From NCBI GenBank assembly GCA_907165065.1, contig OU015529.1:12158554-12222553 (forward strand): a DNA stretch of 64,000 bases, given 5' to 3'. Source of the DNA: Caprimulgus europaeus. Taxonomy: Eukaryota > Chordata > Aves > Caprimulgiformes > Caprimulgidae. Numbering within the stretch: position 1 is the stretch's first letter; each line of letters begins with the position of its first letter. This document shows positions 36,887-49,713 of this stretch, one piece after another. The position numbers and the translations under genes were made by a program. Under the pieces are notes generated by a model, which saw only the letters and a list, made by a program, of their open reading frames with translations, did not search any database and had not been told where the DNA came from.

Positions 36887-39800
36887 GTGACCTTAACTTT
36901 TGAAAAGCTCCTAATTTTGGCAGACAGCTTTGGGGTTCTTGCAGACAAACATCTTGAGGTTAAGCATCCTTCCCTGCTAGAAGTAAGTGTATACGATAAT
37001 TTACTCACACACAGCTTGACTTGACCTACAACAAGCATGAAGTTACAGTTTAGAACAGGCATGTGTAGTTTTAACCTAGTTAGTGAGGGTGAAATCTGGT
37101 GCAAGGAGGAAGACGGGGAGGTTAAGCCAGTGTGAAAATAAATATGATACCAGTCCCTTCTGTACACTGGGTAAAATGAGGTCTCTCTTTTCCTCAAGTT
37201 TCCTTTCAATGTGAGTCACAGTCCAAAGCCTTTCTAAGTGCATCTGGGCTGAGCTTGATTTTCTGTATCATTTTGTTTTCTCTTCAAACAGGGAGATGAA
37301 AAGTGGGTCAGGTAGTGTAAATGCAACTAAGCAATCTGCTCAATGAGGGAAGTCAACTGCAGGACTGGGGCGTCTCTGGAGGCTTCCTTGAGTGCATGTC
37401 CCAATAACTCTAGGGCTGGAGAAAGAAAAAATAAAAGCCATTGCTTTACCATCTGCTTGATTTCTTCCCTTTTAGCGCTATAATAAATAGATATGTGACT
37501 CCTGATTCTTCCACGCTTGTGGAACTCAGGACAAATTGATTTTGAGCTCCATGGAATTACGTGGGGGTGGGGCAGGAGAAAGGAGACATTTCTCTTTCTG
37601 CCTGCTCTGGTCTTCTGCAACCCTCCCTAGTAGCTGGGTTCTTGAATGTGGGTTAGGGAACAAGCTGTAGTGACCTGGCTTTGCTGCTACTGCTTTCTTG
37701 TCTGCAAAGAGAGCTGTCATGACTGTTCTGTGAGTACAGTGTGCTGGCTGCTATCCAACAGAATGAGCTTCTCACAGCAACTGACTTCCTATTGTAAGTA
37801 GTTCTAAACAGTGGCCATGATCATTTATCCCTGTGGGTCTGAAAAGTGCCTAGCACAGTGCTACTGGAGTAATGACAACAGCAAGAAGCTGTCCAGTCCA
37901 ATGCCTCTAAACAGTGACAGTATTGAGCCTACAAACGTATGAGTGCTTCTCTCATGGTGCTTCATTAACTAGCTACCCTCACCCAATGCTTCATGGGCAT
38001 CTCTCCTCTCTAGGCAGCTACATTTCCACAACACCCAGAGGTTTCTTGGTGGCAGTTGCTGGTGCTGTGTGAGGAGCGGTAGGAACCATGGTTGCAGACA
38101 TCTGCCCACGTTGCCAGTCTCTGATGGTGCACACTGCTCTGGTGGGACTCTGGCCTGGAACAGTCTCTGATGTTTGGGGAGGATGTGATGCCGAATGAGA
38201 AGAGCAGAGAACAGCTGAGCAGGAAGAAAACTTTTTTACAGGTGACATCTCCCTCCAGAGATGCTCTCTGCAGCCTCAGAGGTCCTCAGCTCTAGGCTTG
38301 TGAATGACACTGTGTCTGACCTGTCACAACGAGTTGGGATTTGAGCACACCAAGGCTCAGACTCCCCTGCTATCCAGCCCACTTCAGTGCTGGCTTTGGC
38401 TTTGCACCAGTTCCTGAAAGGAGAAGGAGGAGAAGTGGGGAGGGACAGGGTGAGAGTGGGCTCCAGCTCAACCCTCTCTCTCTGGGCAGTAAGGATGCAG
38501 CCTGCTGAATTCTGACTTTTCCTGGTCACAGATGGTGGAGGCATAAGAAACAAAACTAAAGCCCATCTGAAGCTGTAAACACTGAACTGGGCAGACCTGA
38601 AAGGGAGAAAAAAAAAGGACAAAAGGCTGCTCTGATATTCCCACAATACATGATGCTGAAGGCTGTGGTGGCTGCCAAGGGACTACCGGGATTGAGCTGC
38701 CCTCTCAGCAGGTGTTGAATCCTGGATTTCCAGGGTTCAACTTGGCAGCACTGGGTCCAGAGGAGGAAATGGGGGTAGAGGTCCACAGCTCAGCTACTCC
38801 TTCCATCACCAGGAGGGCCCCAAACTGCCACAGGAAGGGAAGGGCTGGGGCTCCCACGGCAGCACCACTGCTGCAATGCTGGTACCACTGACCCAGGGGA
38901 AATGTCTAGCTCCCACTGATGCATCTTCTTCCCCTGGAGACAGTTATGAAGGAAGAGAAACAGGCCACAGTGCTTAGTCTCAAGAACTGCCTGCACTTAG
39001 ACCAATGCCTGCACAGAAATGGCGAGGAAAAGTGAGTTTTATGCCCTGGGAACTCCATGGGCTCTGCAGTCCCAGCATGCTTTAACTCTCCCACAACTCG
39101 CACTTTTTCTCTGTCTTTCCTGAATGAACAGGGACCTTGAGTCTTTTGAGCCATTTGTCATTTTTTATGAACACACCAATTCACTTAAAATTCTCCCACA
39201 CTATCTTCCTCCCAGCGCTCACTCGGTCCATTTAGTTGATTGCTGCACACTCCTGTTAGTGCTCTGTTGGGCTGCTGATGTATGTTTAGTAACTCTCCAT
39301 AGTAGACTAGTTCTAAAAAACCACAGTGTTAAGAATTTTTGATACAGGGAGCTGAAAAGCCAAGGATATGTATGCCATATATATACCAAAAGCTCTGCTC
39401 TTGGCCTCCAGACGTTGCATGATGGGATTGACAATAGACATTTTTGTTCCATGTCCCTGCATTAAAGTTAGTTAAAAAGGGTTGTGGGTTTTTTTTTTGT
39501 TGTCGTTGTTTGTTTGTTTGTTTGTTTTGGGTTTTTTTGTTTATTTTTTCCAGTTAATTATACTTTGGCAATTGTGCTTTGTGACAATTGGAGCAGTTCT
39601 GCATATAATAGATGTACTCAGGTAATTACTTTGTGTTTAAAAGGCTCATGGACAAATAAATTTCCCTTTCTCATTTTTTTTTCCCTTTCTCAACTGGGAG
39701 GAGAAGGGGAACACTGAACGAACCGTGCATGGATTCTGAAAGAGCCCTGACATGTATCCACACAGACGCACACAGAGGAGAGGTCTGGCTCTCTCTTGCA

Positions 39801-40405
39801 CACTACGGCAATGTGGTCAGACCCAGGATTCCCACCCTGCAGTATCTTCATGCTACAACTGTGCTAAGTAATAGCAAAATCTTTTAATGGGTTACGCTTG
39901 CTGCTTTCATGATATGAACTCGTCAGGCTCCATTTCCTTCCCACACATATCGTGCTGTTTTACAGCTTTCTCATGCCTTGGGTGACAAAAAGCTTTCTCT
40001 CGCTTTCAGCTCCGGTTGGAGAACTATTTTATCTCTCCCTCCCAGCTCTCCCTGCATGGGGAGGCTTGGCTGGCAGCTTCTGGCTGGCATAGGGGAAGCC
40101 TGGCAGTGTGGTGGGGATGAGACTGGCTGCAGAAAGAAATACTCTTGGTGACCACTTGACCTGCTGTTGGTGGGGACATGAGCACGAGGGTCTGGGTCTG
40201 CAGACACTGAACAAAGTCAAGCTGTGCACTGCTTCTGCTGAAATGATTGCTCTGCTGGTGGAGGAAAATTGCTCCAGCTCGGATTTAAAAGCGAGCGAGT
40301 TCCTTACTGCCATAGGAAAGGAGCGAGTGCCTTGTTGGTCGAGGTTTGCTTTGAAAGGGCTGACCTCCCCTGGCAGGGGTTCAGATCCAGTCATATTTCT
40401 GTCAC
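36887..40405. other. Intergenic DNA, no gene found
   Basis: About 3.5 kb has no recognised gene. It contains a G tract set at 38437-38460 that fits a quadruplex, a weak L2/MIR-like tail phrase at about 37838-37880, and a T/G-rich simple repeat at 39488-39550. Confidence 0.75.
39488..39550 (+). repeat. T-rich (GTTT)n simple repeat
   Basis: The stretch is poly(T) mixed with GTT and repeated TTTG units. No mobile element body was recognised next to it. Confidence 0.85.
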
Positions 40406-41017
40406 TGTGGTAGTTTTACCCTTTTGGTTTGCAGCCAAACACAACCTGCTCTCTCACTATCCCCCCCACTCAGGGAGCAGGGGAGAGAGTTGGAAGGAAA
40501 AGGGCAAGGATACTCATGGGTTGAGATAAAAAGAATTTACTAATAAAAATAAAATAATAATGATAATAAGAGTAATAACAGAATATACAAATGACTGATA
40601 CACACTGCAAGTACTCATCACCCACCAACCGATGCCCAGCCTGTGCCAGCCAGTGATTCCGGAGCAGAGATAGTCCTGAAACTGAAACCCCAGAAGAGTG
40701 AGCCCAAACAAAACCCCAAGAGAATATCCCCATCTTCCGGTCAGCCCCGAATAATATACTGAACATGACGTGATATGATCTGGAATATATCATTGGCACA
40801 TCCAAATGCCAGTTCGGGGTTTGCTATTCACTGCGCTTCTCCCTCCCAGTCCTAATGCAGCTGTGAACCAGCCAAACACGGTGGCCTTGAGCTCCAGCAG
40901 CAACTAATAACACCAGTACTTTTATCAATGTTCTCATAAAAAGTTCTGCTGAAATGAAAACACAGCTCTTCTAATTACTAAAAAGAAAATTAACTCTGTC
41001 CTAGCAAAACCAGGACA
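40406..41017 (-). mobile_element. Solo LTR, avian ERVL-like
   Basis: This is a 612-bp LTR in minus orientation. Read on the minus strand it begins TGTCCTGGTTTTGCTAGGAC, very close to the common avian ERVL LTR start, and ends ...AAACTACCACA. It shares landmarks with the copy at 19877-20553: the CATTTGTATATT phrase, the ATT-rich tract, a 'tctcaaccca' block and the final 'gtgtttggctgc' block. The TATA region reads CAGTATATTATTC. The flanks GTCAC (40401-40405) and ATCGC (41018-41022) agree at 3 of 5 positions, both differences being transitions. No internal genes are present. Confidence 0.85.
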
Positions 41018-42549
41018 ATCGCTTGGGTAAAAGGCACTGCCAAACAGCGGCAGTAGTTATTCACAGAAGATGGTTTATTACAGCATCTTGTGTGTCTTAC
41101 ATCTACAGCACCATACATGTGGATTGCCAAGGGAATGAAGCAACCACAAAAGCTTCTGCTAATTAATGTAATATGGTGTTTTCTACATACAATATAACCA
41201 CAGATCCAAAATTTTGCATCTGTGGCTGGAAGGAACTGCTCGGTGGATTTTCTTTGCTTATGATTAAATTTCTAGTCTTGAAGACTCCTTAGGAAAAGAA
41301 GTAATTGTGAGAGGTTGTTTGTCAAAGAGGGTTCATGCATATGATTAATTTATTGCACTTCAGCAATTTACCATAGATCAGCTGGGAGATGGAGACTGTC
41401 TGTGTGTCCCTAGCCCTAAGCATATATATAGGGCTAGGCTAACATGTATTTACATAACAACATATTTATATTGGATGAATTTTCAAAACAGTAGTGAAAA
41501 AGACAGAGATTTTCATGGAATTGCTCGTATTTTGCCAAGCCTGTGCTATTACTGTACTGTTACTGTATTACAGAGCTCAAACTATAACCCAGCAATATTT
41601 CCTAAAGGTGGTAGTACTGTTGTTTAAGTTAACCTTCCCTGAAAGATGCTTTTCAAGTCATACCTTATTAGCAGGTAAGGTTTTGCTGCCAGCTGTCAAA
41701 GATTTCATCCTTGGTTTCATGAACTCACCATCCAGAGTTCTTGGCCATTTATACAGTAAAATCTTACCTTTGATCCAATTAATTTTGTTCTCCTGAATGT
41801 TACCAGGTCTCAATATTCTTCTCAAAGTCTAATACTCAATAACTATTTCTTATTTCACTAACTTCATTTTGATTGTTCTTCTTTCTTGTGCATCATATGT
41901 ACTGAAATGCCTCAAGTCTTCTTGTACAGGGTCATTCTGGGAGAGTTCTGCTGTAAATGAGTGAAGACATTCCCAGTAGAGAACTGCTGAATTCACAGAG
42001 GTTTTGGATCACTTCCTAACCTTGTGTCCAACTCAATTGACTTCAAAGAATTTAAGGGGTTCTTTGATTTTAAGAGTTCATTCATTGTTTCCAAAACCTT
42101 CTTTTAGATATAGTTTCTTTGCAGAAGGGGAAATTTTAGTTCATACCCGCACTTGCACAAATTTTCCACATATACAGAGTTTCAGACTGACTAGAAAAAT
42201 GCCAGCTTAAGATGGAAATGGTGGTCCCTCAGGTATCTGGCACTGATACCTGATTGATACATGGTTTGTACCATGTCCTTTTAAAACTTATATTTTTTAT
42301 AGACATGATGAACAACCCATTTATTTATCTCGTGTTCACCAGACCTGTCTTGCAACCTGTGATAGCATTGTGTGAAGCCTGATAAACCAGCAGTGTTGTC
42401 CTCTCATCGCAAATGTCCCACTCAAACTTCTCAGGTCAGGGCAGCTCTTGGAGCTCCCAGGAAGGCCAGGAGCTGACAGAAAATTCATTCTTGGTGGACT
42501 TAGAGCCATAGTGATGGCTGGGAATGACAGAGATTGCTCTTATGACTTG
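41018..42549. other. Intergenic DNA, no gene found
   Basis: About 1.5 kb of AT-rich DNA has no recognised gene. Two adjacent perfect stem-loops lie at 42230-42276. Confidence 0.75.
42230..42276. other. Two adjacent perfect inverted repeats
   Basis: The first has arms CAGGTATC (42230-42237) and GATACCTG (42245-42252) with a 7-nt loop. The second has arms ACATGGT (42259-42265) and ACCATGT (42270-42276) with a 4-nt loop. The two are 6 nt apart. No function is assigned. Confidence 0.6.
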
Positions 42550-42711
42550 GACACTGGAACGGGCTACCTAGGGAAGTGGTTGAGTCACCATCCCTAGAGG
42601 CATTTAAAAGACAGGTAGATGAAGTGCTGAGAAATATGGTTTCGTAGTGGATAGGTATGGTTGGGCTTGATCTCAAAGGTCTTTTCCAACCAAACAATTC
42701 TATGATTCTAA
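42550..42711 (+). mobile_element. CR1 LINE 3' end
   Basis: This plus-strand copy covers the end of CR1 ORF2 and the 3' UTR: 'ctggaacgggctacctaggg', 'gagtcaccatccctagaggc' and 'ggtcttttccaaccaa', ending in TTCTATGATTCTA. It is 5'-truncated and more diverged than the minus-strand copies, so it is probably from an older CR1 subfamily. Confidence 0.9.
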
Positions 42712-45023
42712 ATACCCATTAGTACTGGGAGATGACTCAAACAATTTTCATTCTAATAAGCAAAATAGAGAAAAGGAAATATGATTATGCATTTTTTATA
42801 GATGGTGAACTTATTCATAGCAATTTTATGTGGCCTTTTTAATATAATTCAGAAGGTGAATAATGAGGAAGGAGTAAACTGACATATCCAGAGTCTCAGG
42901 TTGGATTTTTAACCACAAGGTCATCTTTCCTGACCTGTCTATGATCTGGCTTGCCCCCTTGTGCTTGTACATTTAGACAGCTAAGGGCACATTTCTCCTT
43001 CTTGTCACTCCATAAAGGGAAAGATTTACACTCAAGGACTTCCCTTGATTAGGGACGAGGTGGTTTGGATAGGAAGAAGAATCTCAGCCTAGGATTTTTT
43101 GCATCATCCTCCTTGAATTTCTCATACAGGAAAAGGAAATAAATCCCCCAGCTCTGCAGGGTTTGCCTCTCAATTAGAAAATAATGTTCTATGTTATTTC
43201 TGTATTAGAAAAGCAGAAATGTTGGGTCCTTACAAATAGTTGAAGCTTCATCTGCTGGACCTGCCTGCAGCCCTGCAGGGAGGGAAGCCCTGGCCTGAGT
43301 GCTGCACAGCCATTGACACCAGGGCTCATAAGCTCCAGCTTGTCTTGCTGCAGGTCTCTGATCTTTTAATGGTCTAGTCATCTTCTCTATACAAAAGTAC
43401 TTGTACTTTTCAGTAGGGAAGTACTTACCTCTGCTTTAAAACAAGATATTTTGCTTGTACTGAAATGTCATCAGTGAAACAGGGGTCAGAAGATACCTGT
43501 TAGAGAGGTTATCCTGTAATTGTCCACTTCACCTTCTTCATGAATGACCATTACTGGATATAGCAAAAGCCAGCTGAGGCTCTCCTGTCACCTTTGCTCC
43601 TTTTTCCACACTCAGTGAGAAGGTGTTCGGATTTGATTCTGATTGGCAAAATAAACTTCCATGTCCTGCAGTGTCAAAAATCACTCTTTGTGCTGAAAGG
43701 CCAAGAAAAAACATGTAGATGTGTGCATGGGAGGCTGAGGGGGCTCAGCAGAGACAGGGCTGAGCCTTGTCACTGTAAAGTCTCCCAAGGAGTTTCTCGC
43801 CAGGGCAGATACCAGTTCTGACTCAGTCAAGGCAGTAAGTATTGCTCAGATGATGGTAGCCTTTTCTGCTGTAGGAAATTAATGCTTTCCTCTTTATTGC
43901 TTTTCCTTTTATATGAAGCAGAAGCCAGGTCAATTAGTTGGAGAAGGCCGGTAGCCTGCTGGGAAATCTGCAAAGCTGAAAACAGTGTTAAGAGAATACT
44001 TAGATAAATTGCTGAATCTGCACTAATTAACATGTAACAAAAGTGCTTAAGCATGAGTTTAGGCATGATAAGCTTAAGGGACTTGTTAAATGACGTAAAC
44101 TGTAAGAATTCACAAGCTCTTTCTCTCTGGAACAAAGATGACTGTGAAGATACCAAGAAGAAAATATTATTAAAGTTCATTTGTTGCTGAGCCTAACTTG
44201 TATCAGTCAGACGATTTCTTGAAATGAAAAAGAGTAAGAAATTTCAGAACATTTTTGTTTATAATTTTAACACTTCAGAGGCTCAACATTGATTTTCCAA
44301 AGTAAAATTTTGCCTTTTGAAGTGAAATGTGAATGAAAAGAGAGAAACCCACAGTCAGGATTTGAAAAAAGTCTTTTGAGGACATCATAGAACTAATGCC
44401 AGGCTTGATAGTTCTCAATTTCCAGTGCAATTCTGCAGATTGAGGAAATAGAGATAGTTCAGAGGTATCTGAAATCACTTCATTGTAACATTATTATTTC
44501 ACCTAATGCAAATCCAAGACCTCTGTAAGCTTCTTCTATGTCTTTCCTCAACAAACAGGAAAAACAGACAGGGGTGGTCTGAGGTCTGCAGTTACGAGTG
44601 GATATGGAGCAGCAGGACTGCAAATTAGGTGGCTCTGTTAGCATGAGGTTGTACCCAGTGCAATAAGCCCAATCTTTTTCCCTTTTTCCTGGGAAGGGAT
44701 ATCCTCTTCTGACTATGAGCAGTGCATCATTACCCAGGACACTTTACCGGTGAAATGCTCTACCTGCTACTGTGGTTCCAAGGGATGAGTTGAGTTAACC
44801 ACCATGGCTTTGCCTGGGTTGACTGTCCCAGGAGGGGGCTGTTCACCATGCTGGCTTGTTTTCAGAACAGCAGATACAGCCAGTGTGGTATTCACTTGCC
44901 TCATTGGATTAATGATAAAGCAGGCAAGGACCATGAAGGACAGCACATAGGGAATGTCTACAGGTTCATCTGACTCTTTAACACTAGCCTCTAGCTTCCT
45001 GACAGTGTTGCTTTGCACCATTG

Positions 45024-45053
45024 AAAAAAAAAAAAGAAAAAGAAAAAAAGAAG
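45024..45053 (+). repeat. A-rich low-complexity run
   Basis: The run is poly(A) with a few interspersed G. The sequence before it was not recognised as a retroposon body. Confidence 0.85.
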
Positions 45054-48000
45054 TATTTTTAAGTTAAGGAAAAAGAGACAGCAGAATTTGTTCTCCAAAA
45101 CATAGTGAAATAGCTTCAAAACATAATGCAACAGCAAATATGTTTGTGCATATCTTCTAGGATTAGCTAATGTTCCTTTGTATGTTCATGTCTTTCATAG
45201 TCTCATCTCTACTACTTAAAGGTGATACAAGATCTCATCAGAAAGGAGGATTTTATGAGCTGTTACAAGTCACCATCAGTATCTCTTCACTATGATAGAT
45301 TATGGTTCTGAAGGTAAAGATATAACAGGTGTGCACATTCATTTTTATATTTAAAATAAATAAAACATTTATGAGGTAATACTTATAGGCTTGCAATTTT
45401 ATCTTATTTCAGTTACTTGTGGTACAGGAACAACTCTGCCCTCTGTATTATGCACAAGGAGTGATGATGTGCCTGCTCATGATCAGAAGAGACATTTGTC
45501 TGTGTTATTTACCCATAAGCTCTTAAACTAGCAAATATTTTGGTCTGCCAGTTATGTCTCTATGTAAAGACATGTGTGCATATTTGTTTTTAGAGCTGAG
45601 TGAGTAATTGGAAACAAATAATTTATTTAACATGTTTTCCTTCAGCTGAATCTACAAAGAAACATAGTATAATTGGGAAAGCAGCTATGTGCCTCTCAAT
45701 ATGGGAAGCCTTTGAGTAGGATTGATATAAAAGTTGCCAACAAGTCATTTCTGAAGAAAATGTCCTTCTTAATTTAAAACTCAGGAAAAAAAATGTATTT
45801 TCTGTTTTTCTTCAAGAAAAATACTTCAAAAATTATTATTTATTTATTGACAGAAGCACTGGGGACAGAGGTGTGGGAAGCATCTTTTCCAAAACAATTC
45901 CCATTCTGAGTTTGGGGCAAGGATCTCCTGCACCAAAGAGGAGGGGATCCAACTCTGTAGTGAAATCCCAGACAGCCTGGAGTTTCTGGGGGTTCAGGAC
46001 AGGACTTGGATATCTGCTGCACAGTTAGCAACATGCCAGCCCTGTGTCAGAGGTCCTCATAAGTATATGGTGGATATGTGACATTTGGCTCAGAATACCA
46101 CTTCTGTCCAGTAAACCACAACCCAGAGAAACCCCTCCCAAAATACTAAATTAATTATAGAATTGAGGAGGAATACATTTGAAAAAAAGTCACCTCGTAT
46201 CATTGGTGCCCAATGGCACAACAAAGCCAGCTGGTTTTTTGCAGCTCTTCTCAGCTCCATTGGATCCTTTTATACTGGGAATTAAAACTCTCCATCCCAC
46301 AGCAACAAATATCTGCTGTTCTTCGATAGCGTGGCCACTCTCCTGTTTCACTGCCAAAAGCTGCTGCAGGCACCATTGGCTGTGTGGTCTTCTCGAGACA
46401 TTAAATGTGGAGTTCCACAGTAAGCGCACAGGCTAAATGTGATTGCTAATTCAATATAATTCCTTGCTTTGAGCTTCCTCCTTCTTGCCTTTGCCTAGTC
46501 ATGGTCCTTTTCATCTGAAGTGTATCAGTTCATTACATCAGGACAAAATAGGCATTCATATGTTTAGGAAGTAGCTTAGCACTGAGTGCATTTTCTCCAT
46601 CTCACTGACAGTTAATGACCATGAACTCCATTGTCTGAAGAATTTATTTGGAGTGATGATTATGATAATGTCTCTTGGGGTGCATTTATCATTCATGCTT
46701 CTGAAGTGAGTCCTGTGGAAAACAAAGGTTGTTGACATATCTGTTTCCCTGTTCAATTAGCAACATTAGCTGCTCTTAAAATATTCATCTTCCAAGCTAA
46801 TTTGCAAAAGAATTTGTGGAAAGAACATAGCCCAGGGCTACAGAGGTACAGGAATGGAAGATCTCTTTGCAATGGTGCTGTAATCTAGAATGAAAACATT
46901 TTTAACAATAAGTATGCAGCAGTTCTTTGATACCTTCTATCTTGGGATTACAAAGCATCTCACAAGCCTCAAACCACTGCTCGTGTTCTCCTTAATGTTA
47001 CAAGGCCACATGACAGAGACGAATGATTGATTCCAGATGGTCAGGACGATCAGAGGGGCTACAGAGAGTAGAGTCTGCTCTCCTTCTTCATCTAGCTCAC
47101 TTTTCTTGTACTCCTTGCTTTATCTATTACTTGAAAATATGCCTGCTCCCTCATTTCATCCTAAGCCATTCTTTAACCCTTCCACATGTAGGACTTTCTG
47201 ACCAGATATTCAGTTGGTTATTGAGGGACCATGGTCCCACTGTGTGGTTGCCCACAGCTAGGACATCAAATGTAAAGTTTGGTACTCAGGGTCTTGGGGC
47301 TTCAGGATGTAGCACTTTGAAGATCTGATTGGTTATTTATTAGAATAAATGCAGAAATGTTGCTTATATTAAGACTGCTGTAAATAAGTTTCATCATCTT
47401 GGGCATTGCTTGAATGTGTCCTGCAAACTCCAGATATGTAGGAGCTACAGTTTATTTGAACGTGCACACTCAGCTGGTGGGTGGCAGTGATGTTATATGA
47501 TTCATGTCTTCTGAATCCCCATGCTCATGTTTGCTGGAAACGTGTCCCTACTCTGTGAATCATCGGCAGTGGCACCCTCAGCATCTGAAGACACAGGGAA
47601 TGCTAAAATCAAGATGTAAGTGCTGAACTTCGGGTACCATTCTTTGGTTTTGTTTGGTGGCAGCATGGCAATACTTAGGCTCCAGATGCACTAAAAGTGA
47701 TGTTTCAGTGCTGACCCAGATGGTTGCTTTGCCTCCTTATATTCCTCCATCTTTTATTTGTTGTCTTACCAAGGAAAGTGCTAAGAGCAAGAAACAATTT
47801 TTGGTTCTTCTTTTGCGAATGATCCAGTAAGGGCATGGCTTATGAATGAGCCCTCAAGGCACTGCTGCAGTAACATAAGTGATAAGTAACAATAATTATG
47901 ATAATAACAGAGATGGCATCTATTAGCAGAGACACTAATAGAGTTCTAATAAGAATCACAACTGGGTGATGCTTTTTAATCAGAATTAATGACGTGTGTT

Positions 48001-48150
48001 GAAATATGTTATAGCAGGATGCCGTAGAGTCAGCAGATGGGTAGCTAACAGAATCACAGACTTTTCTCTAAGTAAGTTCAGGCCAAAGGTAATTAGCTAA
48101 AATATAGATAAGAATTTTTTTTAAAGCTGTACTTCCCTTTGGGGGAAACA

Positions 48151-48204
48151 ATTATTTATCTATTTATATATTTATCTATCTATTTATTAATTTATTTATT
48201 ATTT
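48151..48204 (+). repeat. AT-rich (TTTA/TCTA)n simple repeat
   Basis: About 54 bp of TTTA, TCTA and TATA units makes an interrupted tetranucleotide repeat. It is likely variable in length between individuals. Confidence 0.85.
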
Positions 48205-48559
48205 GAGTGTCAGACTGGACACTTGAATGTATTATTTGCCATTAGGGCCATTAGAAGATGCTAATATATGTGCTGCTTTTCCAAATTTGTGCACATGTTT
48301 CAAGCATTAAATGCTTAGGCATGTCACCGCAGTGTCATCCTCCTCTTAAAACACTGAAACACAGGTTACCCTCAAAGCATTGCTAACGGAAGCCATGCAC
48401 TAAGCAGACAACAGTCAGGATCTTTTACATCCAAAATAGTAGTAATAAATACAAAAGCCCATTTTACCACAAGCTGCTCTCCAGCTCATTATGTAGTACA
48501 AGGATAGGGAGATTAAATTTGCTTTTGCCTTGTTCTAAAATCTCCAGTATTTTGTGAAA

Positions 48560-49000
48560 ATGGACATTCAAGCTCTGTTTGGGGAGAATGGCCTACCAGC
48601 TCCTCCCTCCTCATATAAAAGGGAGTGCAGCTCCATCTTCCCCCGTCAAAGGAGAACTGATCCTGTGTGGTGCCTTCCAGATCTGGTGACTGCTGGAGAC
48701 ATTAACGAGATCAGGTGGCCTCCTGGCTCTCACTCCATTTGGATATCCTGTTGTACATGGGTGCTCACGGGCCAGTACCTGTGGCTGATCTAGGTATCTT
48801 ATCACTAAGGCTTTGCTGCAGGGCTCTGTCTAGGGGGTATTCTCTTCTCCACCTTTGTGGTGCATGTCCCTGGTCCCTGCACTGGTGGCTGCAGTCACCC
48901 CTTTTCTCGGGGGCTCGCTGCCTCCTGCACTGGAAGCCCCTCCCAGTGCCAGGGATTGGCATATGGTGGATGTGGGTCATGTTGCAGGGGATGATGCTTG
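48560..49000 (+). promoter_or_regulatory. Unclassified GC-richer block with strong TATA box (promoter or LTR candidate)
   Basis: The block is clearly richer in G+C than the AT-rich DNA around it. It contains TATAAAAG at 48615-48622, then GGAGTGCAGCTCC, which would place a start site at about 48645. The layout resembles an LTR promoter or the 5' end of an old gene or retro-element, but I could not place TG/CA ends, a poly(A) signal or a target duplication. An open frame at 48715-49131 (138 codons) has no recognised domain. Confidence 0.35.
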
Positions 49001-49692
49001 CTGAGATGCGCTGTGCTGGAATAGGTGAAGGAGAGGTTCATGGTTCAAAAGCAGTCATTGCTGAAACAATCAACCTCAACAGTCACCATGAGTTTCCTGG
49101 AAGTGGAGGATTTCAGGGGACCCCAAACTGAAATGCAATGATGTGTCTTTCTCTGGTGGACAGATCTTTACAGTTCATCTGGACAGGTCTATCAGCAAAG
49201 GACATGGCTTGAAAAAAGAAAAGACTATCTCATAGCAGTATGAGAGGCAAGATTTTATGTATTTTCTTTTGAATTTCACAGCTCGCTCACTGTAGTAGCA
49301 CCACACATCCCTGTTGTGTAATACCATTAGGTAGCACTATCAGCATCAGTGGAAGGTGATAGAGAAGTAACTGCCCATGGCTGATTCACTCTTCCCTCCT
49401 CAAGGGTCTGTCCACTGGTCTTGAATGAGAACACAAGGAAGAAGCAAAAATTGCTCCTGCTCTCCTTTGCCAGCTGGGCTACCCAAACAGTAGCCTTTGG
49501 TAGGACTTCCCTCTCAGTAGGGAGAGTGTGTCATCGATGGATTGCAATGCCTCTCTGCTGTGTCTCTGCTAATGAGCAATCATGAGATTCTTGATGTAAA
49601 TCTCCTTGCATCCCTCCTTAATGATGCTGAATTTGTTATGATCATTGTTATTCTGACATCCCATCTATTATGGCACCATTTACTTAGTGAGG

Positions 49693-49713
49693 TTTTTTTT
49701 TTTAAAAAAAAAA
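49693..49713. repeat. T11A10 palindrome
   Basis: A run of 11 T is followed directly by 10 A, so the tract is self-complementary. Confidence 0.9.

Noticed and set aside
37838..37880. L2/MIR-like phrase (aaagtgcctagcacagtgct)
   Set aside because: A single short match without the rest of the element; could be chance.
36887..40405. Provirus spanning the two minus-strand ERVL-like LTRs
   Set aside because: No gag, pol or env-like translation was recognised between them and the LTRs differ strongly in decay.
48050..48064. 'cagaatcacagac' resembling the inverted CR1 tail
   Set aside because: Only one unit and no CR1 body follows.
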